DNA of 23,037 bases, taken from NCBI GenBank assembly GCA_947176655.1, contig CAMWRK010000007.1, positions 1 to 23,037 on the forward strand, given 5' to 3'. Of this stretch, positions 8,209-16,257 are shown in pieces. The notes beneath the pieces are model-generated. The model did no database searches. It saw nothing but the letters and a program-made list of their open reading frames with translations, and was not told where the DNA came from. Position numbers and translations under genes: made by a program. Positions within the stretch are counted from its first letter, which is position 1, and every line of letters begins with the position of its first letter. The stretch comes from an uncultured Prevotellaceae bacterium. Lineage in GTDB: Bacteria; Bacteroidota; Bacteroidia; Bacteroidales; Bacteroidaceae.

Positions 8209-9318
8209 ATGAGACACTGTTTTTACATGCTGGCCGGTAGCCTTGTGCTGTTTTTGTTTCTTGCGGCATCCGGTGACGCGAGTGCTCAGACGCAGACTGA
8301 GAAGTTCGTGCCTGGAAGCACCGTTGAGGGAGTCAGCTATTTCCTGCCGCGCACTGCACTCCGCGTGGGCGGCAAAGCTGAGAAAAGGGTGGTGACGCCG
8401 GGTGATTTTAATATGTATGCTTTCAAATACATGCGTTTGCAGGATGTTCCCGTCCGTCCGTCCGTCACTTGGACACTGAAGGAGATAACCATGCAACCCT
8501 ATGGCGTTCCAGACAAGGCCAAAGCATACAGCATCAAGTTGAAAAGCCGCACCGTGGCTCCACTTGTAAGTCTGAGCCGCGAGGGTCTGCTCCTCGGTAT
8601 AAACACCGCTGAGGCCGAGGAGACAGTATTGCCGCCACTGCCTGCAGTGCGTGTCCTGGAGAAGGGCATACCGTCGTCCGTGGCCAGGCAGTACATGAAC
8701 AGGGAGATGTTGCAGGCTGGCTCTGCCGCCAAGATGGCCGAACTTGTGGCACGCGAGATATACGACATGCGTGAGAGTCGCGACGCACTCATCCGCGGAG
8801 AGGCTGACAATGTGCCTAAGGACGGTGCACAGCTGAAACTGATGCTTGATAACCTGGATGCCCAACAGCGTGCACTCATGAGCCTGTTCGGCGGCTCCGT
8901 AGATATCAGTGAGGTATGTTTCGTGATGGATGTCGTTCCGGACGTCGAAGACGACAAGTCGCTTCTTTTCCGCTTCTCCAAATGGACTGGGCTTGTTGAT
9001 TCCGACGATATGTCGGGTGTGTCGTATTATATATCTGTCCGTCGCATCGGTGATCTTCCTGAGCCTTCTGCCGAGGCAGGCATAGAGGCGAAAAAAGGAA
9101 AGTTGGAGCGTGCTGTCCGTTACAATGTTCCGGCACGCACGGAAATCAGCATATTCAACGCAGAGAAAGTTTTTGTCAGACAGGAAGTACCTTTGGCACA
9201 GTTCGGCTATGAGGAGATACTTTCCAACGTTCTTTTCGACAAGATGTCCACTACCGAGGTTACATTCTTCCAGAGCACAGGCGGTATAAGGAAAATAAAG
9301 GGCGACGCGGCAAGGTAG
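8209..9318 (+). CDS. DUF4831 family exported protein
   Basis: The protein has 369 residues with a signal peptide (MRHCFYMLAGSLVLFLFLAA, cleaved near S-A-Q). It then shows the DUF4831 start pattern: V-Y-F-LPRTALRV, a VTPGDFNMYAFKYMRLQDV segment and APLVSLSREGLLLGIN. I recognise the family but its function is not known; no catalytic motif is evident. The protein should be periplasmic or surface-exposed. A longer reading from 8131 covers the promoter box, so I use 8209. The stop is 26 bp before the pgeF start, making a two-gene operon, which hints at an envelope role but proves none. Confidence 0.85.
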   Translation: MRHCFYMLAGSLVLFLFLAASGDASAQTQTEKFVPGSTVEGVSYFLPRTALRVGGKAEKRVVTPGDFNMYAFKYMRLQDVPVRPSVTWTLKEITMQPYGVPDKAKAYSIKLKSRTVAPLVSLSREGLLLGINTAEAEETVLPPLPAVRVLEKGIPSSVARQYMNREMLQAGSAAKMAELVAREIYDMRESRDALIRGEADNVPKDGAQLKLMLDNLDAQQRALMSLFGGSVDISEVCFVMDVVPDVEDDKSLLFRFSKWTGLVDSDDMSGVSYYISVRRIGDLPEPSAEAGIEAKKGKLERAVRYNVPARTEISIFNAEKVFVRQEVPLAQFGYEEILSNVLFDKMSTTEVTFFQSTGGIRKIKGDAAR

Positions 9319-9330
9319 ATGTAAAGTTAC

Positions 9331-9336
9331 AAGGAG
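9331..9336 (+). promoter_or_regulatory. Shine-Dalgarno-like site fixing the pgeF start
   Basis: AAGGAG lies 8 bases before the ATG at 9345. Strong Shine-Dalgarno sites are uncommon in Bacteroidetes, and this one supports 9345 as the true start of an unusually short PgeF. Confidence 0.6.
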
Positions 9337-9344
9337 CATATACT

Positions 9345-9986
9345 ATGTTGGTATACGATACCCCGGCCTGGCTCAGTGCCGGCTCTACAGGCAAGGGCGA
9401 GGAGCTGAGCGAATCGCGGGCTTTTGGCCATGGCGAGCCGTTGTCGCTTCCGCGCCAGACCCATTCCGATCATGTCGCACGTGTTGTTTCTTTCGGACGT
9501 CCGGAGGATACCGATGCGGTGTTCACAGATGTTCCCGGTCTGTGCCTTGCCGTCAAGACTGCCGATTGTATCCCCGTTCTTCTTTACGACCACAGCCAGA
9601 GGATGGTGGCGGCCATACATGCCGGATGGAAGGGTACGGTGCAGTACATCGTTGGAAAGACAGTCATGGCCATGAAGTCGGCTGGCAGCGACCTTTCAGC
9701 CATCATCGGCCCCGGTATTTCGTGCGAGTCATTCGAGGTGGGTGACGAGGTTTACGGACGTTTCCTTGCTGAAGGTTTCCCTATGGAGCGCATTGCCTGC
9801 CGCTACTCGGACGGCAAGTGGCACATAGATTTGTGGGATGCCAACCGCTGGGTGCTGGAACAGTGCGGTGTACGCGACATACATGTTGCTGCCATAGACA
9901 CCATGACATCCCCCCTGTATTATTCCGCCCGCCGCGAAACGATAAACACTGGCCGCAATTATAATTGGATAGAGATTAAACGGTGA
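9345..9986 (+). CDS. pgeF: Peptidoglycan editing factor PgeF (YfiH/laccase-domain family), short N-terminus
   Basis: The protein has 213 residues. In other bacteria PgeF clears wrongly built muropeptides (L-Ser for L-Ala) in the cytoplasm. The metal and active-site motifs are all present: QTHSDHV (His), VKTADCIPVLL (Cys) and AAIHAGWKGT (His), followed by GPGISCESFEVGDEV and the C-terminal YYSARRE. Usual members have about 240-270 residues and start with a STRHGG-like segment and an N-L-G segment before QTHS; both are missing here and only 37 residues precede QTHS. No room exists for an earlier start, since the DUF4831 stop is 26 bp upstream. Family assignment is firm; the trimmed N-terminus is real unless the sequence has an error. 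Confidence 0.92.
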   Translation: MLVYDTPAWLSAGSTGKGEELSESRAFGHGEPLSLPRQTHSDHVARVVSFGRPEDTDAVFTDVPGLCLAVKTADCIPVLLYDHSQRMVAAIHAGWKGTVQYIVGKTVMAMKSAGSDLSAIIGPGISCESFEVGDEVYGRFLAEGFPMERIACRYSDGKWHIDLWDANRWVLEQCGVRDIHVAAIDTMTSPLYYSARRETINTGRNYNWIEIKR

Positions 9987-10017
9987 GCGGTGAACGGGTC
10001 ATGTGTAAAATAGAAGC

Positions 10018-10698
10018 TTATGTAAAGGCGGCAAGCAATCCTTTCTGTACCAGCATGCGGTCGCATGTGATTATGGGTTGCAGGTCGGCTGGGAACTCGG
10101 TACTGTCGCCTCCGGTGACGAAGACAATGAGATCGGGATACAGAGCCAGAGTGTGCCGTATGTAGCCCTCTGTCTCCCAGCGCACGCCGTTTATTGCACC
10201 GCTTCGCATGGCTGTGGCGGTGTCGTGTCCGAGGACGGGCGGATGTCCGTGACCGGTGTCCAGCAAGGGTAGTGCCGAGGTGTGTTCGTGCATGGCTTTG
10301 AGACGCAATGCCGTTCCCGGCGAGATGGCACCGCCGAGTATGGTTCCGTCGCTGCCGATAACATCGAAGGTGAGACATGTTCCAGCATCTATTATCAGCA
10401 AGGTTCTGCCCGGACACATGCTTCGCGCTCCGATGTCAGCCGCTACACGATCGGCCCCGAGGCCGTGCGGTATTCTTTTTAACCATCTGCCTGTCTCCGG
10501 CGACTGCCATGTCAGCATTCTGCACCGCGGATGTCGGGCTACCTCTTCCGGCAGAGCCGTTTTCCCGGCGACATTGCAGACAAGTACAGCCTCTGTCGTG
10601 TCAAGCAACTGTCTCCATTCCTCCGTCTTCCTGATGCCGCAGTTGTCGGCCACGGCGGTTTTCATGCGGGTGTTACCTATATCGAAGAGTAAGTACAT
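10018..10698 (-). CDS. coaX: Type III pantothenate kinase
   Basis: The protein has 226 residues and phosphorylates pantothenate, the first step of coenzyme A synthesis; the type III enzymes use a monovalent cation and are not inhibited by CoA. Motifs of the ASKHA fold are the N-terminal FDIGNTRMK (phosphate 1 loop), PHGLGADRVA, IDAGTCLTFD (phosphate 2 loop) and GGAISPGTALR, ending with VTGGDS. The reading frame continues upstream to 11301 but that part is antisense-like shadow of the MFS gene; MYLLFDIGNTR is the normal start, so I use 10698. It lies 29 bp after the MFS gene, is the last gene of proS-MFS-MFS-coaX, and converges with pgeF across 31 bp. Confidence 0.95.
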   Translation of the reverse strand: MYLLFDIGNTRMKTAVADNCGIRKTEEWRQLLDTTEAVLVCNVAGKTALPEEVARHPRCRMLTWQSPETGRWLKRIPHGLGADRVAADIGARSMCPGRTLLIIDAGTCLTFDVIGSDGTILGGAISPGTALRLKAMHEHTSALPLLDTGHGHPPVLGHDTATAMRSGAINGVRWETEGYIRHTLALYPDLIVFVTGGDSTEFPADLQPIITCDRMLVQKGLLAAFT

Positions 10699-10727
10699 GC
10701 GGGTGTATCGTATCGTTTGCGTATTCT

Positions 10728-12047
10728 TTATGTTTTGCTGTCGGGTTTCGCTACGGCACTCACCGCCACAGTCACCATGCAGCACAGCATTACCCACCAG
10801 AAGAATGTGGCGAAGCCCCAACTGTCTGCCAGATAGCCCGCGAGCATGCCAGGCAGCATCATGCCGAGAGCCTGGAGGGCTGTGCAGATGCTGAACACAC
10901 TGGTGCTTCTCTCTCCCCTGGAGAAATAGACAAGGAACAACATATAGGCCGTGAATCCGAATCCGTACCCCAACTGCTCCAGAGCCACACACCCGTTTAT
11001 CTGCCATAGGGACGAGGGTTGTGCCATGGCCATATATATGTATACCGCATCCGGCAGAGATATTGCCATTATCATGGGCCACCACCAGCGTTTCAGACCG
11101 TGTCTGCTTACAAGCCATCCGCCCACTATGCCGCCGGCCAGCAGTCCGGCCACGCCTATTGTGCCGTATGCCACGCCCACGGTCTCCGTTGTCAGTGCCA
11201 GTCCGCCTTCGGCGATGCCGCGTAGCATGAAAGGCTGTGCCATCTTGGCCAGTTGCGCTTCGGGGAAACGGAACAGAAGCATGAAGAGGACGGCTCCCCA
11301 TATTCCTTTCTTGGAGAAGAAAATGCGCAGGGTGTGCGCAAAGGAATCAATAATCCCCTCGTTCTTCTCGTCTTTCTTCCCGCCATGATTCTTGTTCTCG
11401 ATTTTTGGCAAGGTCGTGTTGTGCCATGCCGCCAGAGCCATCATCAGTACTGCCGCCAGTGCCAGAACAATGCTCCATGACACTGTAGTCGCATAGTGCC
11501 TTTGCAGTATGCCGGCCATGAAAACCAGACCGCCCTGGCTGAATATCGTGCCTATGCGGTAGAATGTCGACCTCCACCCCACGTACAGAGCCTGCTCTTT
11601 TTCCGTCAGCCCGAGTATGTAGAAGCCGTCGGCTGCAATGTCGTGCGTGGAACTGCTGAAGGCCATAAGCCAGAAGAATGCCAGTGTCATCCTGAGCCAC
11701 ATATCTGTTTGCAGACTCAGGGCCACGCCTGCCAGCGATGCCCCCACGAGTATCTGCATGGCCAGAATCCACCAGCGTTTTGTCCTCAGGCTGTCCACTA
11801 TGGGACTCCACAGAGGCTTTATGACCCATGGCAGATACAGCCACGAGGTGTACAGAGCCAGTTCCGTGTTTGTCAGATCCATGTTGGTGTACATCACCGT
11901 CGACAGCGTCATCACCGCCATGTAAGGCAGAGCCTCGGCAAAGTACAGTGTCGGCACCCATGTCACGGGGGACAATCCGCCACCGGCGGCATTTTCAAAA
12001 GATGTCGTCCTGGCATCGCCTGAGGTCTGGTCACTGTTTTTCTTCAT
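10728..12047 (-). CDS. MFS permease, AmpG-like
   Basis: The protein has 439 residues and about 12 membrane helices. The N-terminal WVPTLYFAEALPYMAV and the following TNTELALYTSWLYLPWVIKPLWSP match the AmpG-like branch of the major facilitator family, as do the inter-helix signature HDIAADGFYI and GWRSTFYRIG. A charged loop (KIENKNHGGKKDEKNEG) sits in the middle between the two six-helix halves. AmpG imports anhydro-muropeptides for peptidoglycan recycling; transport of that substrate here is an inference from similarity. The ATG at 12047 overlaps the stop of the upstream MFS gene as ATGA, which argues for translational coupling and against the ATG at 12074. Downstream, coaX follows at 29 bp. 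Confidence 0.85.
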   Translation of the reverse strand: MKKNSDQTSGDARTTSFENAAGGGLSPVTWVPTLYFAEALPYMAVMTLSTVMYTNMDLTNTELALYTSWLYLPWVIKPLWSPIVDSLRTKRWWILAMQILVGASLAGVALSLQTDMWLRMTLAFFWLMAFSSSTHDIAADGFYILGLTEKEQALYVGWRSTFYRIGTIFSQGGLVFMAGILQRHYATTVSWSIVLALAAVLMMALAAWHNTTLPKIENKNHGGKKDEKNEGIIDSFAHTLRIFFSKKGIWGAVLFMLLFRFPEAQLAKMAQPFMLRGIAEGGLALTTETVGVAYGTIGVAGLLAGGIVGGWLVSRHGLKRWWWPMIMAISLPDAVYIYMAMAQPSSLWQINGCVALEQLGYGFGFTAYMLFLVYFSRGERSTSVFSICTALQALGMMLPGMLAGYLADSWGFATFFWWVMLCCMVTVAVSAVAKPDSKT

Positions 12048-13312
12048 AAACTTTCTGCGTCCTCGGTGCCGCACACATTATTATTCATATTGTTTGTTCC
12101 TGTTCTGCCGCGTAGCATGACGGCCATTACAATCCATGCTGCCGGTGCGCACAGAGTGTCAAGCATGAAGAAGCCGCCGTATGTCATCTTTTCCAGCAGG
12201 AATCCGCTCACTGCCATGGGTAACAATATGCTCAGGCTTATGACGGGAATGTATAGCGGGTTTACAGCATTTCTATATCGTTCTCCGGAAATTTTCTCTA
12301 TATATCCCCTGCACGAGTTCAGCCCCAGACCGAAGAACGCCTGTGCGAGGAAAGTATACACGGACAGCATCACCGCCCCTTCCGGCCTTAGCCATGTCAT
12401 TGCCAGGTATACCGCCGGAGACAGTCCCAGACACACCGTCAGCGGCCATTTCATACGCTCCTCTCCCAGACGCTGCTGCATGGTTCTTCCGGCTGTCACT
12501 CCAAGCAGGAATGCAATCACTCCGATGGTGCCTTGGGCGAATCCGACTTCCTGCAGTGTACATCCCAGACCTCCCTGCCTCGGACTTGCCAGCAGGAATA
12601 TTGTCCTGCTGTAGAACATCATCCCCTGAGGCATGAGTATAAGCATCAGTACCGCCACCTGCCTTACCTGTTCCGCCAGCATCAGCGGCTGTCGCCGGCG
12701 GTATGGCATCAGCCTGTTTCCGGGACTTGTCAGTAGCATGGCGTTTATAATCGTAAGGCACATGTATACCCCGGCCAGCATGTAGCATCCTAACGCCCAT
12801 GAATACGTAATGGCTCTCTGTCTGAAATATATCTGAAACACTCCCACTGCCATTATCATAAGTCCGTAGGTCAGCACCGTAGCCATCTGCGATGCCAGCG
12901 TTCTCAGCGTGTCCTGATACTCTGTGGCATTGCCTCCGGTGCGCCGTTCATAGTACCGGCGTGCCAGCATGTCGTGCCATGCGCTCAGCCAGCTTATCCC
13001 CAGAAGCATTGCCGGCATCCACGTTTTCCACTTGCCAATCGTCAGTGCAAAGACAGTGAGCGCAAGTGTCAGCGACACTTCAGCCGCATGCAGCCACAAC
13101 CGCCCTCCGCCTGTTCCCGGCATTGTCCTCCTCATCAGCGGCTGCGCCGCCCACGGCACCAGCATCACAGATGCAAAGAGGGTGGACATAGCCACCCCCT
13201 TATCAGTTTGCAGGAACATTATCAGAGCCACAAAGGTAACCACCGCCGAAGGTATCTCGTTGGCGGCAAAGAGAGTGAGCGTCCACCATCCTCCTTTGTT
13301 GCGTTTTCTCAT
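12044..13312 (-). CDS. Second MFS-like membrane transporter
   Basis: The protein has 422 residues and about 12 hydrophobic segments, starting RKRNKGGWWTLTLFAANEIPSAV. It aligns in outline with its neighbour (helix 1 with a short polar break, a charged loop, a GFAQGTIGVIAFLLGVTAGR helix echoing the AYGTIGVAGLLAGGIVGGW of the neighbour) but lacks the H-D-I-A-A-D signature; at that place it has S-A-W-H-D-M-L-A. It looks like a diverged paralogue. I use the ATG at 13312, 4 bp after the proS stop; the ATG at 13333 would overlap proS. The stop overlaps the next ATG. The substrate is unknown; coupling of two half-similar carriers suggests they may work as a pair. Confidence 0.75.
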   Translation of the reverse strand: MRKRNKGGWWTLTLFAANEIPSAVVTFVALIMFLQTDKGVAMSTLFASVMLVPWAAQPLMRRTMPGTGGGRLWLHAAEVSLTLALTVFALTIGKWKTWMPAMLLGISWLSAWHDMLARRYYERRTGGNATEYQDTLRTLASQMATVLTYGLMIMAVGVFQIYFRQRAITYSWALGCYMLAGVYMCLTIINAMLLTSPGNRLMPYRRRQPLMLAEQVRQVAVLMLILMPQGMMFYSRTIFLLASPRQGGLGCTLQEVGFAQGTIGVIAFLLGVTAGRTMQQRLGEERMKWPLTVCLGLSPAVYLAMTWLRPEGAVMLSVYTFLAQAFFGLGLNSCRGYIEKISGERYRNAVNPLYIPVISLSILLPMAVSGFLLEKMTYGGFFMLDTLCAPAAWIVMAVMLRGRTGTNNMNNNVCGTEDAESL

Positions 13313-13316
13313 GTGT

Positions 13317-14795
13317 TTAGTATGAACGTGCAATCAGCACACGCGCCACGGCAGGCTTGCCGCTGACCATGTCTACGCCCGGCGTCTGTTCCACGCCGAA
13401 AGGCACACATCTTATCGTGGCCTGCGTCTCCTCCTTTATTCTCGCCTCCGTCTCGGCAGTGCCGTCCCAGTGACAGAGGAAGAAACCGCCGTCCTTCACA
13501 CGTTCCTTGAATTCCTCGTAGTTGTCGCACTCGTATATGCGTGCGTCGCGTGCCTCTTTGGCTTTGTTGAAGATGTTCTTCTGTATCTCGTCCAGCAGGT
13601 TCTTCACGTACTGTTCTATGCCCTCTACAGGAACGTTTTCCTTCTCCAGTGTGTCGCGGCGCATCACCTCCACCAGTCCCTGTTCCAGGTCGCGTGCACC
13701 AAGCACTAGGCGCACGGGCACACCCTTCAGCTCGTAGTCGGCAAACTTGAACCCCGGACGTTTGTTGTCAGCGTTGTCGTATTTGACGCTCACACCCATA
13801 GCCTTCAGGGCGTTCACTATCTCCGTAGCCTTGGCATCCAGCTGTTCCTTCTGTGCCGGCTTGCCTATGGGTATTATCACCACCTGTATTGGAGCCAGTG
13901 CCGGAGGCAGAACCAGACCGTTGTCGTCCGAATGCGTCATTATCAGTGCGCCCATCAGGCGGGTGCTCACACCCCAGCTTGTGGCCCAGGCATATTCCGG
14001 CTTATTCTCCTTGTTGAGGAACTGTACGTCGAATGCCTTGCCGAAGTTCTGACCCAGGAAGTGGCTTGTGCCGCTTTGCAGAGCCTTGCCGTCCTGCATC
14101 ATGGCCTCGATGGTGTATGTGTCCAGTGCTCCGGCAAATCGTTCCGTCTCGCTCTTCACGCCCTGCACCACGGGTACGGCCATATAGTTTTCGGCGAAAT
14201 CGGCATACACCTTCAGCATCTGCCTGGCACGTTCCTCTGCCTCCTCGCGTGTGGCGTGTGCCGTGTGTCCCTCCTGCCACAGGAACTCCGCCGTGCGCAG
14301 GAACAGACGTGTGCGCATCTCCCAGCGCATGACGTTGCACCACTGGTTCACCAGAAGCGGCAGGTCACGGTAGGACTGTATCCAGTTCTTGAAGGTGTTC
14401 CATATTATCGTTTCCGATGTCGGGCGTATTATCAGTTCCTCCTCCAGTCTTGCCGCCGGATCCACAACCACGCCGTCCTTGGTCTCGTTTGTCTTCAGAC
14501 GGTAGTGTGTCACCACGGCGCACTCTTTGGCGAAGCCCTCCACGTGTTCGGCCTCTCTGGACAGGAAGCTCTTGGGAATGAGCAGCGGGAAGTAGGCGTT
14601 CTGCACTCCCGTCTCCTTGAACATATCGTCCAGTATGCGCTGCATCTTTTCCCAGATGGCATATCCGTATGGCTTTATCACCATACATCCGCGCACATCG
14701 CTTTGCTCTGCCAGGTCGGCTTTCACCACCAGCTCATTGTACCATTTAGAGTAATCCTCGCTTCTTTTTGTGAGGAAATCCAGTTCTTTTGCCAT
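13317..14795 (-). CDS. proS: Prolyl-tRNA synthetase, type 3 (archaeal/eukaryotic-like)
   Basis: The protein has 492 residues and charges tRNA-Pro. It is a class II synthetase: motif 2 is RWEMRTRLFLRTAEFLWQEG with the following HTAHAT, and motif 3 is GVSTRLMGALIMTHSDDNG. The anticodon-binding domain follows (VVIIPIG onward, about 320-430). A C-terminal zinc-like domain has spaced Cys (YECDNYEEF, FFLCHW, IRCVPF) and the protein ends ARSY; in the Thermus type-3 enzyme the terminal Tyr reaches into the active site. The editing insertion of the bacterial type is absent. The ATG at 14795 is the usual MAKELDFLTKR start; the longer reading to 14882 would run through the promoter. First gene of the proS-MFS-MFS-coaX unit. 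Confidence 0.97.
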   Translation of the reverse strand: MAKELDFLTKRSEDYSKWYNELVVKADLAEQSDVRGCMVIKPYGYAIWEKMQRILDDMFKETGVQNAYFPLLIPKSFLSREAEHVEGFAKECAVVTHYRLKTNETKDGVVVDPAARLEEELIIRPTSETIIWNTFKNWIQSYRDLPLLVNQWCNVMRWEMRTRLFLRTAEFLWQEGHTAHATREEAEERARQMLKVYADFAENYMAVPVVQGVKSETERFAGALDTYTIEAMMQDGKALQSGTSHFLGQNFGKAFDVQFLNKENKPEYAWATSWGVSTRLMGALIMTHSDDNGLVLPPALAPIQVVIIPIGKPAQKEQLDAKATEIVNALKAMGVSVKYDNADNKRPGFKFADYELKGVPVRLVLGARDLEQGLVEVMRRDTLEKENVPVEGIEQYVKNLLDEIQKNIFNKAKEARDARIYECDNYEEFKERVKDGGFFLCHWDGTAETEARIKEETQATIRCVPFGVEQTPGVDMVSGKPAVARVLIARSY

Positions 14796-14828
14796 ATATC
14801 GTATATGTATAATGTAAATATCTATGTG

Positions 14829-14859
14829 CAAAGGTACGAATAAGCACGAGAAGTGCAAA
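14829..14859 (-). promoter_or_regulatory. proS promoter, full Bacteroidetes consensus
   Basis: On the minus strand TTTG (14859-14856) is separated by exactly 19 bp from TACCTTTG (14836-14829), 33 bp before the proS ATG. This is a complete match to TTTG-N19-TAnnTTTG. The -33 element is buried in a 16-bp perfect inverted repeat. Confidence 0.8.
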
Positions 14860-14885
14860 ATAAAGCTGACTTTATTTTGCACTTC
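14850..14885. repeat. 16-bp perfect inverted repeat over the proS -33 box
   Basis: 14850-14865 and 14870-14885 are perfect reverse complements with a 4-base loop CTGA. No T-run follows on either strand. It could be a terminator-like fold for the DUF2335 transcript ending at 14939, an operator for proS, or both. Confidence 0.7.
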
Positions 14886-14938
14886 CCGGCACGAGTACTG
14901 TAGGACCTTTATAATCAGTTCCTGTTAATCCCTCTGCG

Positions 14939-15430
14939 TTAATTGTCTTCGGCTTTGTTAAAGGAGGGCATCTTGTTGAGAACAAAAACAACGATGACAG
15001 CGATTACTGTTGTCACACCTATTGCACCGCCGAGTCCATCATGTCCATTGAGTCCTAAAATACATGCGACAATTACAAATAGAGCAGCCAATATAGCTCC
15101 AAGCCACTGACCTGTTCGGCTTTGTTTCAAACCGTTTGTGACAATAGTTTCTTCAGTCTTTATTCTATGATTGACCTGTGCTTCTGCCATCTTTAATATT
15201 CTGTCAGTCGCACCAGGTAGTATTTGCTCGTATTTTGCAAAGTCGTCAGGAGCGGGCAATGGGCCACTGTAGCTTTTTTGCTCTATTTGTGTAAATATGG
15301 CGGCTTTTATTTTATCCCTATCATCCGCAGGCAAATTTTCAATATGTTCTATTATAGAATGTAGTTCATTGGATGCGTCTTCAGGAACGGGCGGCAACTT
15401 GCTTGGTGTATCTTTCTTTTCTGACATCAT
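14939..15430 (-). CDS. DUF2335 family membrane protein
   Basis: The protein has 163 residues. The soluble half carries the DUF2335 signature SGPLPAPDDFAKYEQILPGA followed by TDRILKMAEAQVNHR (about residues 54-90), and two C-terminal membrane helices follow (WLGAILAALFVIVACILGL and a later GVTTVIAVIVVFVLN). An acidic, helical N-terminus precedes. The function of DUF2335 is not known to me with certainty; members are predicted inner-membrane proteins scattered among bacteria, often in accessory regions. The start at 15430 (or 15427, two adjacent ATG) is 1 bp after the stop of the 63-residue gene upstream, which implies coupling. Confidence 0.8.
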   Translation of the reverse strand: MMSEKKDTPSKLPPVPEDASNELHSIIEHIENLPADDRDKIKAAIFTQIEQKSYSGPLPAPDDFAKYEQILPGATDRILKMAEAQVNHRIKTEETIVTNGLKQSRTGQWLGAILAALFVIVACILGLNGHDGLGGAIGVTTVIAVIVVFVLNKMPSFNKAEDN

Positions 15431-15431
15431 C

Positions 15432-15623
15432 CTATTTCCCTCTTAGCATTGCATATTGTATATCATATCCTATGGCCTGCCAATCGCTTCTTAGGTCATC
15501 GGCATCGTCTCTCTGCATATAACTACTGAATGTAGTATAGTTTCCGCTAATATTACCAAGTGTTCCTATCCCCCATAAAAAGGAGAGTCCGTTAGCTCTC
15601 TTTTTTGCGATTAAGCCTTTCAT
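15432..15623 (-). CDS. Small protein of 63 residues, partner of the DUF2335 protein
   Basis: I do not recognise a named family. The protein begins MKGLIAKKRANGLSFLWGIG, a basic start followed by a short apolar glycine-rich stretch (FLWGIGTLGNISGNY), then an acidic segment (RDDADDLRSDWQAIGYDIQYAM). There is no clear signal peptide or full membrane helix. It lies 1 bp before the DUF2335 start, so both are made from one message. A promoter-like TACCTTTA lies 27 bp ahead. A cofactor or regulatory subunit role is a guess from arrangement only. Confidence 0.65.
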   Translation of the reverse strand: MKGLIAKKRANGLSFLWGIGTLGNISGNYTTFSSYMQRDDADDLRSDWQAIGYDIQYAMLRGK

Positions 15624-15650
15624 AATTGCTGTAGAACTGTTTTCGTGTTG

Positions 15651-15658
15651 TAAAGGTA
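15651..15658 (-). promoter_or_regulatory. Candidate -7 box for the 63-residue/DUF2335 pair
   Basis: The minus strand reads TACCTTTA, one base from TAnnTTTG, in the same TTCGTACCTTT context as the proS box. No clear -33 TTTG is seen. Confidence 0.45.
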
Positions 15659-15805
15659 CGAAAAATATTCATAAAACTGTATGCGTTAATAAGAAAAGTG
15701 TGGAAAATGTCTGTATTGCAATGATTAGAACAGCAGGTCTCATGGGTGCTTGTTCCTCCTGTCTTGTCATCGGCCCGGACTTAGGCGGATACATATATAC
15801 AACGA

Positions 15806-15834
15806 ACCATGCTGTCGTTTTGTGGCAGCATGGT
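15806..15834 (-). terminator. Hairpin behind the amidase gene, possible terminator
   Basis: ACCATGCTG (15806-15814) pairs perfectly with CAGCATGGT (15826-15834); G-T pairs extend the stem to about 12 bp around loop TTTTG. It lies just after the amidase stop on the minus strand, but the tail TCGTTGTATATATG is only moderately T-rich. Confidence 0.45.
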
Positions 15835-15844
15835 GTCATTTTAT

Positions 15845-16249
15845 TCACACATATTCCTTCGCTGCATCAAAGCAGGGGCACGCCTTGTGCGGGTCTAGGT
15901 CGTTGTGCCCCAGGACGATGGCGTCGTGGTATTGCCTCCGCAGAGTGTCAATCAGTTGTCGCAAGGATTCCTTCTGTGCCTCGGTGCGTGTGTCAGCAGG
16001 TCTGCCGTCTTCGTCCAGGCCACCCTCGTAGCAGATGCCGATGGAGTACCTGTTGTGGTTGGTACAGTGTGCGCCGACGCGGCTTTCCGGTCGTCCTGTC
16101 TCTACAGTTCCGTCACGTAGCACCACATAGTGATAGCCAATTCCGCTCCATCCACGCTTGCGATGCCATGTGTCTATGACGGAGGCCGGTGAGGACTGCC
16201 CCGGACTTACGCCGGAGCAGTGTATAATAATTATTGTTATACGTCTCAT
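15845..16249 (-). CDS. N-acetylmuramoyl-L-alanine amidase (type 2, T7-lysozyme-like)
   Basis: The protein has 134 residues and is a compact zinc amidase that cuts the amide bond between MurNAc and L-Ala. The fold markers are IIHCSG (His10, zinc ligand), GIGYHYVV (Tyr39), VGAHCTNHNRYSIGICYEGG and GHNDLDPHKACPCF (zinc ligand His near 115, catalytic-type Lys122, Cys124). No signal peptide is visible, as in phage-type enzymes. A longer reading to 16513 is compositionally odd (His/Thr/Arg-rich) and overlaps the smalltalk gene, so I use 16249. It lies 8 bp after the smalltalk stop. The HU-like/smalltalk/amidase trio recurs in Bacteroidales genomes, and its purpose is not established. Confidence 0.92.
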   Translation of the reverse strand: MRRITIIIIHCSGVSPGQSSPASVIDTWHRKRGWSGIGYHYVVLRDGTVETGRPESRVGAHCTNHNRYSIGICYEGGLDEDGRPADTRTEAQKESLRQLIDTLRRQYHDAIVLGHNDLDPHKACPCFDAAKEYV

Positions 16250-16257
16250 GGCTGTTG

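Noticed and set aside
8200..9339. 379-residue minus-strand reading over the DUF4831 gene
   Set aside because: Antisense shadow; the plus-strand protein has a signal peptide, promoter box and family pattern.
9979..9990. 12-base sequence AACGGTGAGCGG shared with 17438-17449
   Set aside because: Two short matches in purine-rich non-coding DNA; too little to call a repeat family.
10699..11301. Upstream extension of the coaX reading frame by 201 residues
   Set aside because: Lies inside the MFS gene in another frame; Arg/His/Gly-rich, while MYLLFDIGNTR is the normal kinase start.
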